Shown: piece after piece, positions 7,468 through 12,810 of the stretch
Numbering within the stretch: the first letter of the stretch is position 1
Layout: the number at the start of each line of letters is the position of its first letter
Assembly: GCA_023701085.1 (NCBI GenBank)
Contig: JAMPXR010000023.1
Coordinates: forward strand, 1-13,629
Length of the DNA stretch: 13,629 nt
Direction: 5' to 3'
From: Ramlibacter sp.
GTDB lineage: Bacteria; Pseudomonadota; Gammaproteobacteria; Burkholderiales; Burkholderiaceae_C
Translations under genes and position numbers: made by a program
Notes under the pieces: generated by a model
The model's input: the letters and a program-made list of their open reading frames with translations, nothing else
Database searches by the model: none
Told to the model about the DNA's origin: nothing

Positions 7468-8465
7468 TGACGACCCCTTGCATGAGCTTCACGCCCGGTG
7501 AACTCGAGGCGTCCCGGCGCACGGTCTACGCGGTGATGCCGCCCACCCCGCAATACGCCTGGCCCCTGCTGCGCGAGCGGCTGGGCATGACGGTCTGGGT
7601 CAAGCACGAGAACCACACGCCCGCCGGCGCGTTCAAGGTGCGCGGCGGCCTGACGTACTTCTCCGCGCTGGCGGCCGCGGGCGGCGGCGCGCACGGCGTC
7701 ATCACCGCCACGCGCGGCAATCACGGCCAGTCGGTGGGCGTTGGAGCCGGCAGGTACGGACTGCCCGCCACCATCGTGGTGCCGCACGGCAATTCGCTCG
7801 AGAAGAACGCGGCCATGCGCGCGCTGGGCGTCACGCTCATCGAGCACGGGGACGATTTCCAGGCGGCGCGGGAACACGCGATGCGGCTGGCGGCCGAAGG
7901 CGGGCTGCACATGGTGCCCTCCTTCCACCGCGATCTGATCAAGGGCGTGATGACCTATTGGCTGGAGTTCTTCGAGAGCTTTGCGCGCGGCGAAGAACCC
8001 GAGGTGGTGTTCGTGCCCATCGGCCAAGGCTCGGGCTTTTGCGCCGCGGCCGCGGCGCGCCGCCACACCGGCGTCCGCTCGGCGCTGGTGGGCGTCGTGT
8101 CGGCGCACGCGACCACCTACCTCGACTCCTTCCTGGCACGGCGCGTGGTGGAAGCGCCCGTGAGCACCCGGCTGGCGGACGGCATGGCCTGCCGCATCGC
8201 GGATGAAGAGCCGCTGGAGATCGTGCTGCGCGAAGCCGAGGACGTGGTGGCCGTCACCGATGAGGAGGTGGCGCACGCGATGCGCGTGCTGTTCGCCGAC
8301 ACCCATAACGTCGCCGAAGGCGCCGGCGCCGCGGCCCTGGCGGCCGCCATGCAGCAGCGGGAACGCCGGCAGGGCCGCTCGGTGGGGGTCGCGCTGAGCG
8401 GCGGCAACGTGGACAGCGCGGTGTTCGCCGCTGTTCTGTCGGCCGGGCAACCGTCGCAACGGTGA
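7467..8465 (+). CDS. Threonine/serine dehydratase-like PLP lyase (fold type II)
   Basis: This 332-residue protein has the fold-type II (tryptophan-synthase-beta/threonine-dehydratase) layout: Lys57 in GAFKVRGG for the PLP Schiff base, TRGNHGQS (Asn85) facing the PLP ring hydroxyl, the phosphate-binding loop GQGSG (186-190) and SGGNVD (311-316) near the PLP pyridine nitrogen. There is no C-terminal ACT domain, so it matches short catabolic-type enzymes rather than biosynthetic IlvA. The usual GGGGL phosphate loop is changed to GQGSGF, and ENHTP takes the place of the more common E..QPTGSFK spacing, so the substrate may not be threonine. ATG 7467 has GGAGG (7456-7460) upstream and overlaps the preceding TGA by one base, which settles the start despite a longer open frame upstream. 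It is the fourth gene of the likely operon. Confidence 0.88.
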   Translation: MTTPCMSFTPGELEASRRTVYAVMPPTPQYAWPLLRERLGMTVWVKHENHTPAGAFKVRGGLTYFSALAAAGGGAHGVITATRGNHGQSVGVGAGRYGLPATIVVPHGNSLEKNAAMRALGVTLIEHGDDFQAAREHAMRLAAEGGLHMVPSFHRDLIKGVMTYWLEFFESFARGEEPEVVFVPIGQGSGFCAAAAARRHTGVRSALVGVVSAHATTYLDSFLARRVVEAPVSTRLADGMACRIADEEPLEIVLREAEDVVAVTDEEVAHAMRVLFADTHNVAEGAGAAALAAAMQQRERRQGRSVGVALSGGNVDSAVFAAVLSAGQPSQR

Positions 8466-8492
8466 CTGGCCGGCCGCCCCGCGGCGGCCAGA

Positions 8493-9176
8493 ATGTCGGC
8501 AATGGGAACTCTCTATCTGGTTCGGCACGGACAGGCTTCTTTCGGCGCCGACGACTACGACCAGCTCAGCGATCTGGGGCGCAGGCAAAGCCTGCGCCTG
8601 GGCGAGTATTTCGCGCACAAGGGCATCCACTTCGACGGGCTCATCGCCGGGACGTTGCGGCGTCAGAAGCAGACCCTCGAAGGCATTCTGCAGGGCATGA
8701 ACCGCGCCGGCAGCGAGCACCTGTCATGGGACGGCCTGAACGAGTACGACAGCCAGGCGGTGATCGCCAGCGTCCATCCGCACAAGCTGGAAAGGCCGAC
8801 CTCGCCCGAGATGTACCGGCATCACTTCCGGCTCTTGCGCGACGGGCTCGCGCAATGGATGGCCGGCGTGGTCAGCCCCAAGGGCATGCCCAGCTATGTC
8901 GATTTCGTGGCGGGCGTGGCCGGCGCGCTGGACCACGTGCGCGCCAACCACTACGGCAAGAACGTGCTGATCGTCACCAGCGGCGGCCCGATCGCCACCG
9001 CGGTGGGCCATGTGCTGGGCGCCAGCCCCGACGCCACGATCGACCTGAACATGCGCGTGCGCAACACCTCGATCACGGAGTTCGCCTTCACGACCAGGCG
9101 TCACATGCTGGTTTGCTTCAACGCCATTCCGCATCTGGACCACGTCGATTACGCCGGCTGGGTGACCTATTCCTGA
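8493..9176 (+). CDS. Histidine phosphatase-superfamily protein (phosphoglycerate-mutase-like) with atypical second motif
   Basis: This 227-residue protein opens with YLVRHGQA (Arg11, His12), the phospho-histidine motif of the superfamily, followed by LSDLGRRQ and a TLRRQKQT segment (Arg56/57) that normally binds phosphate. Glu84 in LNEYD fits the usual acid position. The second signature, normally a His followed by Gly-Gly, reads VTSGGPIATAVG, so the expected second catalytic His is Ser163. I recall TSGG variants in proteobacterial members of this family, so this is probably a subfamily trait rather than damage. The substrate is unknown. ATG 8493 and in-frame ATG 8502 are both possible starts; neither has a strong Shine-Dalgarno sequence. 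It starts 27 bases after the dehydratase-like gene and may be the fifth gene of that transcript. Confidence 0.88.
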   Translation: MSAMGTLYLVRHGQASFGADDYDQLSDLGRRQSLRLGEYFAHKGIHFDGLIAGTLRRQKQTLEGILQGMNRAGSEHLSWDGLNEYDSQAVIASVHPHKLERPTSPEMYRHHFRLLRDGLAQWMAGVVSPKGMPSYVDFVAGVAGALDHVRANHYGKNVLIVTSGGPIATAVGHVLGASPDATIDLNMRVRNTSITEFAFTTRRHMLVCFNAIPHLDHVDYAGWVTYS

Positions 9177-9213
9177 CGCGGGCCGCCGCAGGCGGCTTGT
9201 TAAACTGGCAGCG

Positions 9214-9591
9214 ATGAATCCGACCGCAGCCCCCGCGTCCACGCAGTGGTGGGTGATCTGCCTGTGCGCCGAATGGTGCGGCGTCTGCCGCGAGTGGCGC
9301 GAGGTCTACGGGCAGCTCGCCGCCGCGCATCCCGATCTGCATTTCGCCTGGGTGGACGTCGAGGATGAAGCCCAGGCGATGGGCGACGTGGACATCGAAA
9401 CCTTCCCGACGATGCTGGTGGCGCAGAGCGGCCACCCCCGTTTCTTCGGTCCGGTGCAGCCCTCGCTGCCGCAATTGTCGCGTCTGCTGGCGAGCTTGCG
9501 GGCGGAGGGCCCCGCTTCGGCCGTCAAGGACATGCCGCAGGCCTCCGCGCTCCTGGCACGGCTGGGCCCGGTACTGCTGGCCGGCGGTTAG
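9214..9591 (+). CDS. Thioredoxin-fold protein with WCGVC active site
   Basis: This 125-residue protein has a thioredoxin core: AEWCGVCREW (Cys22, Cys25) after the first strand, WVDVEDEA in the next strand-helix, and ETFPTMLV with the cis-Pro65 that faces the active site. There is no signal peptide, so a cytoplasmic dithiol-disulfide role is likely. WCGVC differs from WCGPC of classical thioredoxin, which suggests a specialised partner. Two further cysteines (16 and 18) lie just before the active site on the same strand. The last 30 residues are Ala/Leu-rich and outside the core. It starts 37 bases after the phosphatase-like gene. The start codon lacks an obvious Shine-Dalgarno sequence, but the downstream fold begins within a few residues. 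Confidence 0.85.
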   Translation: MNPTAAPASTQWWVICLCAEWCGVCREWREVYGQLAAAHPDLHFAWVDVEDEAQAMGDVDIETFPTMLVAQSGHPRFFGPVQPSLPQLSRLLASLRAEGPASAVKDMPQASALLARLGPVLLAGG

Positions 9592-9607
9592 CAACCGTCT
9601 GTAACCC

Positions 9608-9621
9608 GACGAGGTTTCGTC
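9608..9621. other. Short inverted repeat in the spacer before the KGG gene
   Basis: GACGA-GGTT-TCGTC is a perfect five-base stem with a four-base loop, 17 bases after the thioredoxin-fold gene stop. No T-run follows directly, although a pyrimidine-rich stretch starts at about 9632. It could be a weak terminator for the upstream run or a protein site for the KGG gene. The rest of the 147-base spacer (9592-9738) shows no other clear signal. Confidence 0.25.
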
Positions 9622-9738
9622 CTACACAGCCCTGCTTTTCTTCCTGACGAGCGTGGCAAGCGCATGCCCGCTCAATCGGGGGTGTGGTCGGCCAAGCGCC
9701 GGTCATGCTTTTACCCACCGTTTTTCAGGAGACCGAAC

Positions 9739-9987
9739 ATGGCACCTAGCAACCAGGGCGACCAAGGCAACCCGGGCGGAAAGCGCACTTCCAATCGGGG
9801 CTTCGCCTCGATGGACCCTCAGCGCCAGCGTGAAATCGCCAGCGAAGGCGGCCGCGCTGCCCACGAAAAGGGCACGGCCCATGAGTTCACTTCGGAAGAA
9901 GCGCGGGAAGCGGGACGCAAGGGTGGGCAAGCGCGCAGCGAAAGCAACCGCGCCGCGCGCGGCAACACTGGCAGCAGCAGCCGCTGA
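9739..9987 (+). CDS. KGG-repeat stress-induced small protein (YciG/Con-10-like)
   Basis: This 82-residue hydrophilic protein contains the stress-induced KGG repeat family pattern: GFASMDPQRQREIASEGG (residues 21-38), where the first repeat has EGG in place of KGG, then HEFTSEEAREAGRKGGQA (48-65). The N- and C-termini are Gly/Asn/Ser-rich and probably disordered. The family is found in general-stress and desiccation-related regulons; the molecular function is poorly defined. ATG 9739 is chosen over in-frame ATG 9664 because AGGAG (9727-9731) stands seven bases before it and the family's usual N-terminus starts here. It is separated from the upstream genes by 147 bases, so it is probably transcribed on its own. 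It converges with the small ORF at 10021-10191 across a 33-base gap. Confidence 0.88.
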   Translation: MAPSNQGDQGNPGGKRTSNRGFASMDPQRQREIASEGGRAAHEKGTAHEFTSEEAREAGRKGGQARSESNRAARGNTGSSSR

Positions 9988-10000
9988 GCTGGCGCGGTCT

Positions 10001-10016
10001 GGCGCGCAGGCGCGCC
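10001..10016. terminator. GC-rich hairpin between convergent genes
   Basis: GGCGCG-CAGG-CGCGCC is a perfect six-base stem (seven if the inner C-G pair forms) in the 33 bases between the KGG stop and the stop of the convergent small ORF. Its position suits a shared bidirectional transcript end, but neither strand has a T-tract, so it is not a canonical intrinsic terminator. Confidence 0.35.
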
Positions 10017-10020
10017 CGGA

Positions 10021-10191
10021 TCACCACTCCCCGATGAGACGCAGCCGCTCGTCGAGTGCGAGCGGCAATTCGTCGGCGCGCGGCGCAGGCGCGCGCTCAG
10101 CCGCTGGCGTTTCGGCTACGGGGGTCGGCGGCGGCTCGGCAGCCGGCCCACGGCGCAGCGGGTGCGGGGGTTGTATCGCTGGAAAACGCAT
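10021..10191 (-). CDS. Small Pro/Ala-rich hypothetical protein (56 aa)
   Basis: I do not recognise a family for this ORF. Its strongest support is translational: AGGAG (plus-strand 10197-10201) stands five bases before the ATG at 10191, in a purine-rich leader, one of the best Shine-Dalgarno sequences in the window. The product begins MRFPAIQPPHPLRRG, has a Pro/Ala/Glu-rich middle (about 17-40) that is probably disordered, and ends in a short amphipathic-looking segment ELPLALDERLRLIGEW. There is no signal peptide or membrane segment. A candidate -10 TACACT (plus-strand 10213-10218) is placed so that the transcript would include the Shine-Dalgarno sequence. The first 95 bases overlap, in another frame, the 3' end of the DedA-rhodanese gene. 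It is a likely real small gene, of unknown function. Confidence 0.6.
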   Translation of the reverse strand: MRFPAIQPPHPLRRGPAAEPPPTPVAETPAAERAPAPRADELPLALDERLRLIGEW

Positions 10192-11257
10192 GGCGGCTCC
10201 TTTCCTGTTCCCAGTGTAGGAACCGTCGTGTGAATCCCGTGTGACCTGAATCACCCGCGCGTGCGAATGTCGCTCGCGCGTGGGAGCGATACAACAGTTC
10301 AGCGGCTGCGCCCGGTTGCGGCTGCAACCGCCCAGTTTCCATGGGCAGGCCCGCAGCCATCCAGGAGGCCGCGCCCCCCTCAAGCACTTTCACCTCGTAG
10401 CCGCGCTTGGCCAGCAGCATGGCGGCCTTGGCCGCGGTCGCGTCGCCGGGACAGTCGCAGTAAGTCACGAGGGCAACGCCGTCGGGCACCAGCGCCGTCC
10501 CCTTGAACCATTCGCCGTCCAACGGCGCCTGCACGGCGCCCGCCAGGCGCGCGAGGTCGGAGCTGTCACGCGAACGCACGTCCAGCACGATCAGACCGTC
10601 GCCACCGTCCCTCATGGCCGCGAGCGATTCGGCTGTCAGCCTGGGCAGCTTGCCGAGCATGCGCCGCGCCACCAGCCTGCGGGCGAAGCGCCAGCCGATG
10701 TACAGGGCCAGCAGCGCGCCGATGACGAGCATCGCCGCGCTGCCCAGGCCCTCGAGCACCTCGACGGCCTGCCTGATCCGGCTGCGCAGGACCAGGCCGG
10801 CCGCGACAGCGCTGCCGGCCCACAGCGCGGTGCCGGCCAGATTCAACACCATGAAGTCGCGCAGGCGCATTCCCATCGCGCCCGCCAGCGGTCTTGCGAC
10901 CGTGGAAGCACCTGGAATGAACTTCGCAAGAACGATGGTCCACGCGCCGCGCCGGGAATAGCTCATTTCCGTCTTGCGCACGCAGGTGTCGGGTGACAGC
11001 GAGATGCGGCACAGCAGGCCGACGACGGACCTGCCGTACTTCCTGCCCGCGAGGAACCAGAAAACGTCGGCGAGCACCGATGCGGCGGTGGCGGCCAGCA
11101 GCACCTGCGCGAGGTAGGACAGTTCGCCGGCCCCCTCGGCCCCCGCGAGCATCAGGAATGGCACGGCAGGGATAGGCGCTCCCAGTTGCTCCACGAACAC
11201 GGCGAGGAACACGGAAAGCACGCCATGCGCGTAGAACAGCTCGATGATCTGGTTCAT
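10097..11257 (-). CDS. DedA-family membrane protein fused to a rhodanese (GlpE-like) domain
   Basis: This 386-residue fusion has an N-terminal DedA/SNARE-associated (VTT) domain (about 1-195). It contains ADVFWFLAGRKYG and the family hallmark FIPGASTVARPLAGAMGM (113-130), with several hydrophobic segments and re-entrant-like Pro-rich loops. DedA proteins are inner-membrane proteins, several now linked to lipid-carrier flipping. A basic stretch (about 190-205) leads to a cytoplasmic rhodanese domain (about 206-308), with VLDVRS, the sulfur-accepting loop YCDCPGDATAAKAA (Cys267, with Cys269 nearby) and VLEGGAASWMAAGLP. This DedA-thiosulfate sulfurtransferase fusion is known in proteobacteria. 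After the rhodanese domain the frame continues for some 60 residues that look non-domain (Arg/Ala-rich) and overlap the small ORF at 10021-10191, so the true end may differ in relatives. Start ATG 11257 has only a weak Shine-Dalgarno sequence. It lies 76 bases after the DUF4148 gene. Confidence 0.88.
   Translation of the reverse strand: MNQIIELFYAHGVLSVFLAVFVEQLGAPIPAVPFLMLAGAEGAGELSYLAQVLLAATAASVLADVFWFLAGRKYGRSVVGLLCRISLSPDTCVRKTEMSYSRRGAWTIVLAKFIPGASTVARPLAGAMGMRLRDFMVLNLAGTALWAGSAVAAGLVLRSRIRQAVEVLEGLGSAAMLVIGALLALYIGWRFARRLVARRMLGKLPRLTAESLAAMRDGGDGLIVLDVRSRDSSDLARLAGAVQAPLDGEWFKGTALVPDGVALVTYCDCPGDATAAKAAMLLAKRGYEVKVLEGGAASWMAAGLPMETGRLQPQPGAAAELLYRSHARATFARAGDSGHTGFTRRFLHWEQERSRHAFSSDTTPAPAAPWAGCRAAADPRSRNASG
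10227..10244. promoter_or_regulatory. Direct repeat CGTGTGA x2 (TCACACG on - strand) upstream of the small ORF
   Basis: CGTGTGA occurs at 10227-10233 and 10238-10244, copies eleven bases apart. Read on the - strand, they sit upstream of the candidate -10 TACACT (plus 10213-10218) and cover the -35 region of the small gene at 10021-10191. This is a possible regulator site; no binding protein can be named. Confidence 0.3.
10256..10280. repeat. Strong 25-base hairpin at the end of the rhodanese domain
   Basis: CGCGCG-T-GCGA-ATG-TCGC-T-CGCGCG folds into ten pairs with one T-T mismatch and a three-base loop. It falls on codons about 326-334 of the DedA-rhodanese gene, exactly where the rhodanese homology ends. 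No T-tract follows on either strand. It could mark the ancestral transcript end of the fusion gene or shield the downstream small gene from readthrough. Confidence 0.4.
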
Positions 11258-11333
11258 GAACTACACGGATCAAATCTACTGCCGGCGCCAATCGCCCGGG
11301 TGCTCGTGGGGACGCTCGCGCCCTGCGGTTGCG

Positions 11334-11690
11334 TTACTGCGCGGACCGGGGCGAGCCGGCCAGCAGCGCGCGGGCGCTGCGCGGGTGGGCGGCTGCCAGA
11401 TAGGCGGAGCCGCTGTCTTCGCCGGTCATGGCGGCCACCCGGCCGCGCGAAGCCACGTACTCGGCCACCACGTCGGCACGGCTCCTGGCGCTCTGGAAGC
11501 CGCGCAGTTGGTCGAACGATTTCGACCAGGGGTTCACGCCCGACTGCTTGAACTGGGCCAGCTCGGCCTGCACCTGCGCGCGGCCGAGGGTGGACTGGAA
11601 AGCCGGGTTGTAGCTGTTGTAATCCTCGGCGAAGGCATTGCCGGCGGCGGCGGCGGCGATAGCGAGGGCGATGGCGATCTTGCGGTTCAT
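11334..11690 (-). CDS. DUF4148 exported small protein
   Basis: This 118-residue protein has a clear signal peptide: MNRK, a hydrophobic Ala/Ile core, then NAFA before the likely mature start EDYNSY (cleavage after about residue 21). The mature part contains LGRAQVQAELAQFKQSGVNP (about 37-56), followed by WSKSFDQLRGFQSARSR, and a MTGEDSGSAYLA motif. This is the conserved pattern of DUF4148, a family expanded in Bordetella and Burkholderia and of unknown function, probably periplasmic. ATG 11690 is chosen because GGAG (plus-strand 11697-11700) lies six bases before it. An ATG six bases earlier (11696) directly abuts that GGAG and is less likely. The frame is open further upstream through the intergenic region without family similarity. 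It lies upstream of the DedA-rhodanese gene on the same strand. Confidence 0.88.
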   Translation of the reverse strand: MNRKIAIALAIAAAAAGNAFAEDYNSYNPAFQSTLGRAQVQAELAQFKQSGVNPWSKSFDQLRGFQSARSRADVVAEYVASRGRVAAMTGEDSGSAYLAAAHPRSARALLAGSPRSAQ

Positions 11691-11696
11691 GTTCAT

Positions 11697-11902
11697 CTCC
11701 AAAATAGGTCGTTCAAGAAGGGATTCAACAATTGCCGGGAAGACCACGCTGGGTTGCCTTTTCCGGCTTGTCGGGGGCGATTCACTGATCTCGCTTCCGG
11801 CATGGGATGAATTCTGGGGACAACGCCGCATTTGAAAAACGGCCTGCGCGGGTATGCGCCGTTGCTGCAGCAGCAACAATCGGCGGCGGCGGGCGGTGGG
11901 GG
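11697..11902. other. Intergenic region between the creatininase-family and DUF4148 genes
   Basis: This 206-base spacer is the longest gene-free stretch in the window and is less GC-rich than its surroundings. It holds the terminator-like hairpins at 11835-11877 and must carry the DUF4148 promoter. A TTGAAT/TATTTT pair with a 16-base gap near 11705-11732 would start transcription too close to the start codon to include the Shine-Dalgarno sequence, so I do not call it. Nothing else is recognisable. Confidence 0.5.
11835..11861 (-). terminator. Candidate intrinsic terminator after the creatininase-family gene
   Basis: Read on the - strand, a CGGC...GCCG hairpin (plus 11840-11861, inner GC pairs with a two-base bulge) is followed by TTTTT (plus 11835-11839). 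It lies about 42 bases past the creatininase-family stop codon. A second perfect hairpin, GTTGCTG-CTG-CAGCAAC (plus 11861-11877), stands just before it. The stem is modest, so confidence is moderate. Confidence 0.45.
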
Positions 11903-12721
11903 TTAAGGCGCGGGCTGGTCGACCCGCGTCGACAGCGGCAGCGCGGACAATTCCTGCAGCATCAGGGCGAGCTGGCGGCCGGCCGCTTCGAGCACGGCGC
12001 GGCCCTTCTCGGGCGTGGCTGCGGCGGCGTTGCCGGCCGCGCCCTGGGCGTTGTAGTCCTGCATGTGCCAGCCGAGCTTGGCGCTGCTGCCGTTGCCCAG
12101 GATAGGGTATTGCGCGGCGCGGTCCTGCGAGCTCGACTTGAAATCACGCGCCTGCGCCATGGCCACGCGCTGCGGCTGCAATGCCAGCATCATCGAGGTT
12201 TCGATCTCGCCCGCATGGACGCCGAAGCGGTGCTCCTGCGCGCTGAACAGGCCCGTGACGGCCTCGCCCAGCGGCAGGTTCCACCAGCTGCAGCTGTACA
12301 CGATCAGGTCGTAGTGCGTGCGCAGCTCGCGCGCCACGATGTCCATCAGGCTGACCTGACCGCCATGCGAATTGAGCAGCAGCAGCTTCTTCACGCCCGC
12401 CAGCGCCACCCCCATCCCGATCTCGGTCCAGGCGGCGATCACGGTTTGCGCCGACAGGCTGAGCGTTCCGCAAAAGCGCGAGTGCTCGGGGCTGTATCCG
12501 ACCTGCTGGGTCGGCAGGAACAACACCGGTGTCCGCGCCGGCAGGTGCGGCAGGCAGGCGGCCACCACGCCGTCCACCAGCGCCTGGTCGACCGACAGCG
12601 GCAGGTGCGGCCCGTGCTGCTCGGTGGCCCCCAGCGGCAGCACCGCCACCGTCGTCGCCGCGTCGAGCCGGGCGAAGTCGCGCGTGTTCAGGTCAGCCCA
12701 GAAACGGGATGGGATGCTCAT
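11903..12721 (-). CDS. Creatininase-family amidohydrolase
   Basis: This 272-residue protein matches the creatininase fold, which includes creatinine amidohydrolase, the formamide hydrolases of the riboflavin/F420 pathway and mycofactocin MftE. Metal-ligand motifs are in order: LPLGATEQHGPHLPLSVD (Glu34, His36, Asp45), SPEHSRFCGTLSLS (His80), LLNSHGGQ (His119) and HAGEIETSMML (His169, Glu172). The usual FPGT of this loop reads FCGT and the usual NGHGGN reads NSHGGQ, but all ligand positions are filled, so it is probably an active metallo-amidohydrolase. The substrate is unknown; members act on small cyclic or linear amides. The ATG at 12721 gives the family's normal N-terminus. It lies 89 bases downstream of the E1 dehydrogenase gene on the same strand and may be co-transcribed with it. 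A terminator-like signal follows. Confidence 0.9.
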   Translation of the reverse strand: MSIPSRFWADLNTRDFARLDAATTVAVLPLGATEQHGPHLPLSVDQALVDGVVAACLPHLPARTPVLFLPTQQVGYSPEHSRFCGTLSLSAQTVIAAWTEIGMGVALAGVKKLLLLNSHGGQVSLMDIVARELRTHYDLIVYSCSWWNLPLGEAVTGLFSAQEHRFGVHAGEIETSMMLALQPQRVAMAQARDFKSSSQDRAAQYPILGNGSSAKLGWHMQDYNAQGAAGNAAAATPEKGRAVLEAAGRQLALMLQELSALPLSTRVDQPAP

Positions 12722-12810
12722 GCGCGCATCTTATCGCCGCGATGTCGCCGCGCGCGAGTATCGCGCCCGCGGGTTCGCGCGGCCATTCCGCGAAGGCGCT
12801 GATCGGGGCT

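Noticed and set aside
7326..8720. Long - strand open frame (464 codons) across the dehydratase-like and phosphatase-like genes
   Set aside because: It spans two well-supported + strand genes and their junction and has shadow-frame composition.
9600..9624. Possible ECF-sigma promoter (TGTAACC ... CGTC) before the KGG gene
   Set aside because: The gap between the two elements is only 11 bases, shorter than the roughly 16-17 expected for such promoters; the CGTC is better explained as part of the short inverted repeat.
11705..11732. TTGAAT-16-TATTTT as the DUF4148 promoter (- strand)
   Set aside because: The -10 would end directly before the GGAG Shine-Dalgarno sequence, so the transcript would start beyond it.
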